64,000 nucleotides of DNA. Source: Thiothrix fructosivorans (GTDB lineage: Bacteria; Pseudomonadota; Gammaproteobacteria; Thiotrichales; Thiotrichaceae). The notes under the pieces were generated by a model. That model had not been told where the DNA came from. It saw only the letters and a program-made list of their open reading frames with translations, and ran no database searches. The stretch is from positions 806,001 to 870,000 of the forward strand of contig NZ_JAFMPM010000006.1 in NCBI RefSeq assembly GCF_017349355.1, written 5' to 3'. The translations under genes and the position numbers were made by a program. Positions 32,899 to 39,681 of this stretch are shown piece after piece; position 1 is the stretch's first letter; every line of letters starts with the position of its first letter.

Positions 32899-33729
32899 CT
32901 ACTGAGGAATCCATCGCCCTGAATTCACGCGTCCCTCTGTATTTGAACGAGGGTTCTTGAATTGTGTAACAATCTCACCATGTTCATCGACGATGACGAC
33001 TCTATCACCCGCGACGTAAACTGTATGACCTCTATCCGCATCAATGTACTGTCGTCCCTCTCGGATTACTTTGTTTGCATCTCCCACACTTCTATGTGAA
33101 TCATGCTGACCTTCTTCATATCGTTCTTGTCCATGCCCTGTTCGCTTTATGTTTTTTACAACAGACTCTCCAATACCCTTAACCCCAGTGTAGTCGGTGA
33201 CGGTATTAGCTGCCGCTGCAACAGCAAGGATAGCAGCAACTTCGTTAGCATCGCTATCGCCGTAAATATCTTCCAACCCTAACCAGTCATAAGCGCCATT
33301 CGTGGCGGTCTTCTGGTCATTCCATAACCCGTTAAGGTCATGTTGCACGGTTTGATAGCCTTGTTGGATTCTTTGTTTGGCAAATTCATCTGGGGCAGTG
33401 GATAAGGCTTCCTCGTAAGTTTGCTTGGCCTGTTCCTTCAACCCATCAATAACGCTTTGAGGGTCAGCGATAACGGCCTTTACTATTTGTAGTGCTTCAT
33501 CCGAACCTTGTGCAAGGTAGGTTTTGAGATTGTCAGCATTGATCGGCTTGGTGCGGACGTCCGCCGGAATGGCGCGGTTGAGGAAAGTGGCATTTTGCTT
33601 GGCTGCATCTGCATAAATGCCAGAGCGCCAGTAGTCATTATCTTGAGTGAAAACAGTGCATTGGATGTTGCTGTCATCAGTGAATGTTCCGATTGCCTTG
33701 CTACTGGCAAGGGTTTGTCTGAAGTTGTT
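32899..33729 (-). pseudogene. Toxin tip (type B) with small RNase-like domain
   Basis: The same type B pre-toxin module as 30020-31160, preceded by the same scar, then a different C-terminal domain of about 75 residues: GHGQERYEEGQHDSHRSVGDANKVIREGRQYIDADRGHTVYVAGDRVVIVDEHGEIVTQFKNPRSNTEGRVNSGRWIPQ. The His/Arg pattern at the start, an alpha helix with IREG, then beta strands (HTVYVAGDRVVIVDEHGEIVTQF) resemble BECR-fold toxin RNases and DUF4258-like domains. Family membership is inferred from pattern. The tip is intact; its upstream link is frameshifted. Confidence 0.6.
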
Positions 33730-33856
33730 GCGCTACGCTGATTTTAGTCGCATCCCCTGCCAGATTGAGGCTATTGCTGAGCTTATTTGATAGCCCCGCA
33801 CCGATGACTGTGCTGGCAAGTGATTTGATATTGCCCTCATCCACCGATTTAAGCAT
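33701..33856 (-). pseudogene. Short pre-toxin fragment
   Basis: 52 codons (SVDEGNIKSLASTVIGAGLSNKLSNSLNLAGDATKISVAQQLQ, scar stop). Matches the other pre-toxin copies from KAVDEGN onward; everything upstream is replaced by a diverged form of the junction repeat (about 33854-33950) and then by dps and PIN relics. Confidence 0.8.
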
Positions 33857-33968
33857 TCTAAATTCGTTTATTGAATAATCCTTCAAAAAAATGTAGGCGA
33901 ATGCGGGCAAAACGTTTTGAGACAAGGGATGGACGGACGATTTGTTGATGTAAGCGGTAGTATGGGTA

Positions 33969-34064
33969 ATGACATCTAGCGACGAACCCACCGCCGATTT
34001 GCTGACGCAGCGGATGCAAATCCACGAAAATAACGCGTGGATGTTGCGTAGCATGTTGGAGTGA
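33969..34064 (+). pseudogene. dps 3' remnant
   Basis: 31 codons, [31 protein letters not shown], then TGA. This is the C-terminal helix of Dps-type ferritin-like proteins (DLLxxRMxxHExxAWMLR). The rest of the gene is absent. Adjacent to the diverged junction repeat, in the place occupied by rtcB in the other copies. Confidence 0.75.
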
Positions 34065-34092
34065 TACGCGCCGTCACTTGTTTTCTGAATGC

Positions 34093-34185
34093 ATGGCTCA
34101 TGTTGTCATAGCAGATGCTGCTCCATTGGTTGCCTTGGCACAACTCAATGGGTTGCAACAGCACAACCAAGCCCGAATTGTTTAA
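34093..34185 (+). pseudogene. PIN-domain (DUF3368-type) N-terminal remnant
   Basis: 30 codons, MAHVVIADAAPLVALAQLNG then QQHNQARIV and stop. VIADAAPLVALAQL is the first strand and helix of DUF3368 PIN proteins with the first acidic residue. It could be the missing 5' end of a UPF0175-associated toxin like the remnant at 18157-18260, though not necessarily the same copy. Confidence 0.6.
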
Positions 34186-34255
34186 AAAGAGAATTTATAA
34201 TCAGTCGGGTCTTAACTGCTATCGAAGTCAGGAAAATTGCAGGAGTTAGATCCGC

Positions 34256-34732
34256 TTATTGTTCACATTCATGCATTGATTGATCATCATCAAGGCGAAC
34301 ATAAGCTGAATCAACCATCACTGGATATTCTTCGATTTCCTCAATATCAGGAATATAAAGGCGCACCAAATCATTTCCAATAGTGATGCCATACCCATCA
34401 TTATTAATGATGTAGGGTATTTTTTCTTCATCTAATTGCTTGCCCAATAATGGCCAACTTGTATGCAGAAGATAAATTCCATTAATGACCACATCCGCTT
34501 GATTTTGATAACGGAACACCTCAAACCCTATAAGGGTGTCTTTATCTTGATAGTAAAGGTGTAGACCAATATTTTTTACATCATCTGTGGGGATAGTTGA
34601 ATAGGATGGGCTTTTTACAAAAGTTTCTACATCTCTAGCAATCAATGCTCTAACTTCTGTACGAGTAAGACCTTTTTCAAGCAGAATAAACTGATCTCCA
34701 ATCTTTAATTGAGGGTATATCGATTCCATCAT
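34256..34732 (-). CDS. Probable immunity protein of the DSHHxPA tip
   Basis: 158 residues, acidic, soluble: YPQLKIGDQFILLEKGLTRTEVRALI, LHLYYQDKDTLIGFEVFRYQNQADVVINGIYLLHTSWPLLGKQLDEE, NDGYGITIGNDLVRLYIPDIEEIEEYPVMVDSAYVRLDDDQ. Overlaps the toxin stop by 4 bp. No named family recognised, but the length and the alternating strand pattern fit immunity proteins. Apparently intact. Confidence 0.6.
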   Translation of the reverse strand: MMESIYPQLKIGDQFILLEKGLTRTEVRALIARDVETFVKSPSYSTIPTDDVKNIGLHLYYQDKDTLIGFEVFRYQNQADVVINGIYLLHTSWPLLGKQLDEEKIPYIINNDGYGITIGNDLVRLYIPDIEEIEEYPVMVDSAYVRLDDDQSMHECEQ

Positions 34733-35658
34733 CTTCTAAAATCCTCAGGGTTAAGTGTTCGGGCGTATTCAAGCATCTCCTCAATGGCTGGGTCATATTT
34801 GTTACCAAATTTACTGCGAATATCATCAATATCCATCTGAATGGCATCCATTAGCTTGCCTTGTTGCAGTAATGCTTGTTGTCTTGATCGGTAAGCTAGG
34901 GCGCTAGCACTAGAGCCAGAACTTTCGGTTCGTTGGTGATCCGCAGGATCCATTTTAATCGCAGTCCCATCTGCTGAGCTGATTCGAGAGCCTTTATAGC
35001 AATTTTTAGCTGGGCAATGGTGTGAATCCATACCGTCGTTTGTGGGTTTGCTGGTATCCTTGTGCGCACCACCTAAAACTCTGTTGATCTCGGATTTCCC
35101 AATACCTTTAACCCCAGTGTAGTCGGTGACGGTATTAGCTGCCGCTGCAACAGCAAGGATAGCAGCAACTTCGTTAGCATCGCTATCACCATAGATACCT
35201 TCCAACCCTAACCAGTCATAAGCGCCATTCCTGGCGGTCTTCTGGTCATTCCATAACCCGTTAAGGTCATGTTGCACGGTTTGATAGCCTTGTTGGATTC
35301 TTTGTTTGGCAAATTCATCTGGGGCAGTGGATAAGGCTTCCTCGTAAGTTTGCTTGGCCTGTTCCTTCAACCCATCAATAACGCTTTGAGGGTCAGCGAT
35401 AACGGCCTTTACTATTTGTAGTGCTTCATCCGAACCTTGTGCAAGGTAGGTTTTGAGATTGTCAGCATTGATCGGCTTGGTGCGGACGTCCGCCGGAATG
35501 GCGCGGTTGAGGAAAGTGGCATTTTGCTTGGCTGCATCTGCATAAATGCCAGAGCGCCAGTAGTCATTATCTTGAGTGAAAACAGTGCGTTGGATGTTTC
35601 TGTCATCAGTGAATGTTCCGATTGCCTTGCTACTGGCAAGGGTTTGTCTGAAGTTGTT
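34729..35658 (-). pseudogene. Toxin tip (type B) with DSHHxPA nuclease-like domain
   Basis: Third copy of the type B pre-toxin module with the same scar. After GVKGIGKSEINRVLGGAHKDTSKPTNDG the C-terminus reads DSHHCPAKNCYKGSRISSADGTAIKMDPADHQRTESSGSS...YRSRQQALLQQGKLMDAIQMDIDDIRSKFGNKYDPAIEEMLEYART. DSHHxPA ... DGxAIxMxPxDHxxTxSxG is a recurring C-terminal domain of polymorphic toxins, of HNH/SHH-nuclease type. The upstream link is frameshifted as in the other copies; the tip itself appears intact. Confidence 0.65.
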
Positions 35659-36276
35659 GCGCTACGCTGATTTTAGTCGCATCCCCTGCCAGATTGAGGC
35701 TATTGCTGAGCTTGTTTGATAGCCCCGCACCGATGACTGTGCTGGCAAGTGATTTGATATTGCCCTCATCCACTGCCTTAACAACATCTCGTGCAGTAAT
35801 AACCGTGTTGACCACGGAGGCGACAGGCGCTAGCGGGGTGAACTGGGCAATTTGTGCCACAGTGCGGACAATAGGATTATCCAGCATTTTATCGGTGAAC
35901 TTATCAACAACCTTGCCCAAACCATGCCGATCTCTGGACGGGTCAAATGCTCCATTTTTGTTATTGTCTGCACCTGCCGTATGACCAGAACGGGTATTTT
36001 CTTCAATCGCATCCAGTAAATCAGTGCCAGAAACGTTATAGGTTTTGCTTTGCGTCACCTTGAAATCTTGGCGGACGGCTTTTTGAAAATCAGCCTGATT
36101 GGTTTCAAACAGATCAGCCGGTAACGCCTCCCGAATAGTAAGCGTGCTTTTCTTGGTTTGCGCAACGACTTCCCCCTTAGGGTTGTAAGCCTCGCGATAG
36201 CGCTGCAATTCCTGATTGATTTGGTCGAGACGCGCTTTGACCACCGGAATGTGATGCTGCGGTTGTAACTGGGCGT
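35630..36276 (-). pseudogene. Pre-toxin fragment with N-terminal deletion
   Basis: Same content as 31131-31964, but about 170 bp between ...QLQP and MIKGINP are deleted, at the same junction (GGGCGT/GGGGTT) as in the copy at 25094-26131. The first codons are therefore out of frame and the ORF begins only at VVKARLDQINQ. Ends at the scar. Confidence 0.8.
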
Positions 36277-36410
36277 GGGGTTAATACCTTTAATCATCCT
36301 AAATTCATTTCTTGAACAATCGCACTTGAATAATCCTTCAGAAAAACTTAGACGAACGCGGGAAGAACGTTTCAAGGCAAGGGATGAACGGATGATCTAT
36401 CGGTATAAGC
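36277..36410. repeat. 134-bp junction repeat, copy 3
   Basis: Third copy, same length and boundaries as at 26200 and 31944. Confidence 0.88.
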
Positions 36411-36903
36411 GGCGTGGGCGCAGGATTTCGCGCAAGCCAACCGCGAGGTGATGATGGCGCGTACTTTGCAGGCGATCCGCGAGGTGTTGCCGATCCCGTT
36501 TACGGCGGATGTGGAGGCGGTTGCCACCACAACTACATCAGCCGCGAACACCATGACGGCAAGGATGTGTGGGTGACGCGCAAAGGCGCAAAAAGGTCAG
36601 CTTGGGATTATTCCGGGCAGCATGGGGGCGAAATCCTTCATCGTGCGCGGGCTGGGTAATGCCGAAAGTTTTTGCAGTTGCAGCCACGGCGCGGGGCGCG
36701 TGATGTCGCGTACTGAGGCGAAACGCCGCGTGTCGCTGGATGAGCATAAACGCGCCGTCGCCGGAGTGGAATGCCGTGTGGATGAGGCGGTGATTGATGA
36801 AACCCCGTCGGCTTACAAGCCGATTGATAAGGTGATGGCGGCGCAGAGTGATTTGGTGGAAGTGCTGCATACGTTGAAGCAGGTGGTGTGTGTGAAGGGG
36901 TGA
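36411..36903 (+). pseudogene. rtcB 3' fragment, copy 3
   Basis: RtcB from about residue 243 to the end. It carries two small deletions (4 bp near GAGGCGGTTGCC, 36520; 11 bp near CGCAAAGGCGCAAAAAGG, 36590) that break the frame, and an SVID-to-AVID change. Stop TGA kept. Confidence 0.9.
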
Positions 36904-37008
36904 GTAACGGCAGATACGCCAGCAATCCGCGAATCTGGCATGATCAGGAAGATGGAGCGTATCACCATCTTTCTGAATTAATTTAGGACTTACGCATTTA
37001 CCTTAGAT

Positions 37009-37386
37009 TCACATATCCGCGATAGCATCCAGCTCAGCAGTACGCTCGCTCGTCATGCGAATTTTGCAGGTTTTTGCGCGATTTTCCATGCCATTGGCTA
37101 GATTGGCAGTCATTGCTTCTACGGTGCATTGAGCATCGCGCATTTTTATCCAGCCCAATTGCATATTTTTAAGATCAGCCTCAACATTTCTGTCTTTCAT
37201 TTTTTTCTTAAGAGCCTGGAAAGAGCCATTTAACTCCTGATCTGTTTGAGTTAGGCACTGACTGAACTCGCCGTCAGTTTGGAAACTATCAGATTTAGCC
37301 ATCTCTCCACAGGGCAAGCCCGTTCCGGCAATAGCGTAACCTGAGAAAGCAAATATTGATGTGGCTAAAAGGAAGTATTTTTTCAT
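37009..37386 (-). CDS. Secreted LprI-like (DUF1311) protein
   Basis: 125 residues from MKKYFLLATSIFAFSGYAIAG, a clean signal peptide. The mature part has the DUF1311 pattern: a pair of cysteines (LPCGEM, QCLTQTDQELNGSFQALKKKM), NMQLGWIKMRDAQCTVEA (the LKxxQxxWxxxRDxxC motif) and CKIRMTSERTAELDAI. The family includes the lysozyme inhibitor LprI of mycobacteria. It may protect the periplasm, here flanked by two rtcB fragments like the other cassettes, so it may be an orphan immunity-type gene. Start at 37386 chosen for the signal; the longer frame to 37440 is unlikely. Confidence 0.8.
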   Translation of the reverse strand: MKKYFLLATSIFAFSGYAIAGTGLPCGEMAKSDSFQTDGEFSQCLTQTDQELNGSFQALKKKMKDRNVEADLKNMQLGWIKMRDAQCTVEAMTANLANGMENRAKTCKIRMTSERTAELDAIADM

Positions 37387-37527
37387 ATAAAAATCCTTAT
37401 TCAATGGAAAATATAATGATGGATGAGGTGATGGTATCAATTACATGTGACACAACTGTGTTATATATTAATACAGGAAGGAATACTAGCCACTTTAGGG
37501 TGTGCAAGAAAACGCACCGTCCGCTTG

Positions 37528-37603
37528 CAAGCCGATGGCGGCGCAGCGCGATTTGGTGGAGATTGTGCATACGCTGAAGCAGGTGGTGTGTGTGAAGGGG
37601 TGA
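37528..37603 (+). pseudogene. rtcB 3' fragment, copy 4 (tail only)
   Basis: About 76 bp matching the last about 30 codons of rtcB (KPxxMAAQ.DLVEIVHTLKQVVCVKG) with a 12-bp deletion and the stop kept. Marks the right end of the last cassette. Confidence 0.85.
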
Positions 37604-37777
37604 TGCTAAGTTTGCCGTCCTATAAAACCGGAATGCCCCAATAATGGGGCATGTGCTCTAACTGTCTCCCCCTCAGAATATAAAAAATGGTGGAGGAGTC
37701 CGGGATTGCTCTTTTTCTGATGTTTTAGCATCAAAGTAATCATACAATATCAGTTTGTATAAAAAGGAGTCAAGTGG

Positions 37778-38156
37778 ATGACTACATTGTTGTCTTGGGT
37801 GGGCATTGATACACATGGAGCTGCTTCAGTTTATATTGCTAGTGATAGCCGTATATCTTGGGGGTGTTCTCAGCAGTGGGATGTAGGCAGAAAGGTATTT
37901 GCATCTAAAACAAGCCCTAAAATATTTGGTTATTGTGGAGATGTTTCTTTCCCTATACAAATTTTAGGACAGTTAGTTGAGTTGATTGATACGGGTTGTT
38001 TATTTGAGAAAAATGATTCATATTGGTAGTATAACAAGCATTAATAATGTTGAATGGAGAAATATTCTATTTGAGCGGTGCTGCGGTCATACAATGAAAA
38101 TTCTAGGAAAAGCACAACGCCAGCCAAAATTGATGCATATTGAAGAACCAAATTAA
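37778..38156 (+). pseudogene. Ntn-hydrolase/proteasome-like protein, deleted relic
   Basis: The first 83 codons (MTTLLSWVGIDTHGAASVYIASDSRISWG...GRKVFASKTSPKIFGYCGDVSFPIQILGQLVELIDTG) look like the N-terminal half of a proteasome-like Ntn-hydrolase-fold protein. After a TAG at 38027 another frame continues about 45 codons (VEWRNILFERCCGHTMKILGKAQRQPKLMHIEEPN, stop), likely the C-terminus of the same protein after internal deletion. A good ribosome site (AAGGAG) precedes the start. Stop abuts the UPF0175 stop on the other strand. Confidence 0.5.
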
Positions 38157-38405
38157 TCATGAATTGCGCAAATATGCCAACTCTGCTTCGAGTTCGCCGG
38201 GGTCGTAGTTAACCACTGGAATATCGCGTTTAGCGCATTCTTCGTAAAAGCGGTAGCGGTCTATGTCTGCAAACTCACAAGCGCGTCCAGAAGATATTTT
38301 TCCTGCATGAAACAGTGCAATGCCCGCTTCCAGCTTGATTTGCTTTTCCAGTTCAGGAAGCGTGCTGTGCCCCAAGTCTTCGGGTATCTCCAGTATAATT
38401 TGCAT
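38157..38405 (-). CDS. UPF0175 family antitoxin-like protein
   Basis: 82 residues from MQIILEIPEDLGHSTLPELEKQIKLEAGIALFHAGKISSGRACEFADIDRYRFYEECAKRDIPVVNYDPGELEAELAYLRNS. It shows the UPF0175 features: a short strand, an amphipathic helix, G-K-I-S-x-G-x-A-x-E-F-A then RYRFYEECAKRDIPVVNY. AGGTG lies 9 bases before this ATG; a start 27 bases upstream (METQIQVFN) has a poorly spaced site. Normal partners are DUF3368 PIN toxins; none follows here, so it is an orphan antitoxin. Intact version of the IS-split copy at 18252-19957. Confidence 0.85.
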   Translation of the reverse strand: MQIILEIPEDLGHSTLPELEKQIKLEAGIALFHAGKISSGRACEFADIDRYRFYEECAKRDIPVVNYDPGELEAELAYLRNS

Positions 38406-38458
38406 GTTGAACACCTGTATTTGCGTTTCCATACTCCATCATAACGTGAGATTTCCGC

Positions 38459-38878
38459 ATGACCTACCAAGAATTCTACGCCCACATCGACTGCCGTTTC
38501 CCCTATCACGACACAGCCGCATGGCAGCAACTCATTGCGCAATCGCTGGAAATCGGTGGCGATGCGCCGTTTCTGGTGCTGCATGAAATTTGCCGCTTGC
38601 CTACATCCGTTACCCTGAATCTTGAGCAACACTTGGCGATGTATGCTTACTGGAAAGTGGCGTTTTCTCACCCCATGCAAGACATCGTTGAACCCGCGAG
38701 TTTGGCATTGATTCAACGACAGTTTTTGAGCGATGCGGAAGTTATTCACATCATGGAGCAATTGCGTGCTTACCCCCAGCAATATTCTGCGCTGCAAGTG
38801 GCATTGTCTGCGTGTGCTGATGAGCAGGGTTTGGTCGATGCGAAATACGAGGAAATTGTCAGTGAGTGGCAGCGGTAG
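38459..38878 (+). CDS. Conserved hypothetical protein
   Basis: 139 residues, mostly helical, acidic, no signal or membrane segment: MTYQEFYAHIDCRFPYHDTAAWQQLIAQSLEIGGDAPFLVLHEICRLPTSV...HIMEQLRAYPQQYSALQVALSACADEQGLVDAKYEEIVSEWQR. No family recognised. It is divergent from UPF0175 with 53 bp between them, in both copies of this pair. The left copy (19984) is truncated. High similarity in the shared part shows a recent duplication of the pair. Confidence 0.75.
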   Translation: MTYQEFYAHIDCRFPYHDTAAWQQLIAQSLEIGGDAPFLVLHEICRLPTSVTLNLEQHLAMYAYWKVAFSHPMQDIVEPASLALIQRQFLSDAEVIHIMEQLRAYPQQYSALQVALSACADEQGLVDAKYEEIVSEWQR

Positions 38879-38911
38879 GCATTCACTGAATCGCGTGCGA
38901 GCGGGTGAGGT

Positions 38912-39322
38912 TTAGTTGTCAATATCGCACGGATACAACGTGATAAACATACCCATCCCCAAAGCGCTCATGCGACTCAGAGTTGCATTGGTCAGCTCAT
39001 TCCTGACCCGTGCCCCATCACCGCATTGATAACCAATGTCCAAAGTTTTGCTCATGCAAGCATCCCAAAGAGCACGGGCTGGAGCATCCAGTGCTTCGAT
39101 AGCATCAAGCATGAGCACAATAGTCAGCTCAGGTTGGCGCAGGTGCAATGCCTCGTCAGCCACTTCATTGATTTCCAAGGTTGCGTACCATTTGCCGTCA
39201 TCGCCAACCCCCGCGTGCAATGTATAAAAGCCACTGGTTTCCAATGCCTGCACCAAAAGCGTCAAATCCTGCTCGGCAATCAGGTCAAGGTCTGTGTTGA
39301 GATAGCGTGCTACTTCTTTCAT
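38912..39322 (-). CDS. Hypothetical protein
   Basis: 136 residues, acidic: MKEVARYLNTDLDLIAEQDLTLLVQALETSGFYTLHAGVGDDGKWYATLEINEVADEALHLRQPELTIVLMLDAIEALDAPARALWDACMSKTLDIGYQCGDGARVRNELTNATLSRMSALGMGMFITLYPCDIDN. The pattern of a residue count near LNTDLDL and a C-terminal LYP suggests a small soluble protein; I do not recognise a family. AAAG ribosome site is weak. Converges with the gene at 38459 across 33 bp. Confidence 0.65.
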   Translation of the reverse strand: MKEVARYLNTDLDLIAEQDLTLLVQALETSGFYTLHAGVGDDGKWYATLEINEVADEALHLRQPELTIVLMLDAIEALDAPARALWDACMSKTLDIGYQCGDGARVRNELTNATLSRMSALGMGMFITLYPCDIDN

Positions 39323-39534
39323 GAAAATAGATTCCTATCTTTATAGATATGAAATTCCATTGCCTCGTTCTCCTCTTGAATCAGCATATCAAATAAAAAC
39401 GTTAATTATCAAAAAACTTGGCACACCTCTTGCGAGACAACTGACGACTTTCGTTACTTGTGGAGTAGGTTCAACCGCCTGCCTGACGCGCCCACCGCTG
39501 GTGTACCCGCGTATCTGTTTCTGAAGTCCCAAAC

Positions 39535-39602
39535 GCAGCTATAGCTCAGTGGTAGAGCAACCGAGAGATCGGTGGTCATGGGTTCGACTCCCATTAGCTG
39601 CT
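39535..39602 (+). tRNA. tRNA-like gene with a four-base anticodon loop
   Basis: Perfect 7-bp acceptor (GCAGCTA/TAGCTGC), D arm (GCTC-AGTGGTA-GAGC), T arm (ATGGG-TTCGACT-CCCAT) and a perfect 5-bp anticodon stem (ACCGA/TCGGT), but the loop between the latter is only GAGA, so three bases, including the anticodon, are missing. The loop is a GNRA tetraloop. Variable region GGTC. CCA is not encoded (CCT follows). Cannot decode; either a decayed tRNA or a tRNA-like RNA. Confidence 0.6.
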
Positions 39603-39603
39603 C

Positions 39604-39640
39604 CTTACCATAGCTCGTTGGGTAGAGCACTTGAGTTGTT
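39604..39640 (+). pseudogene. 5' half of a second tRNA, cut by a TnpB element
   Basis: CTTACCA-TA-GCTC-GTTGGGTA-GAGC-A-CTTGA-GTTGTT fits the acceptor 5' strand, D arm and anticodon 5' stem of a tRNA, with TGT in the anticodon position (Thr-like). The sequence then enters the IS200/IS605-type right end at GACATCC. No 3' half is found on the other side of the element. Confidence 0.6.
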
Positions 39641-39681
39641 GACATCCTCCCCTCCCTAAAGGAAGGGGATTCCTACTGCAT
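39639..39681 (-). ncRNA. Omega-RNA 3' end of the TnpB element
   Basis: On the minus strand, CCCCTTCC-TTTA-GGGAGGGG forms the hairpin of an IS200/IS605 right end, followed by GAGGATGTCAA, the usual scaffold end of TnpB guide RNAs. The guide would be the flanking 20 bases, CAACTCAAGTGCTCTACCCA, complementary to the truncated tRNA (39619-39638). Confidence 0.6.
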
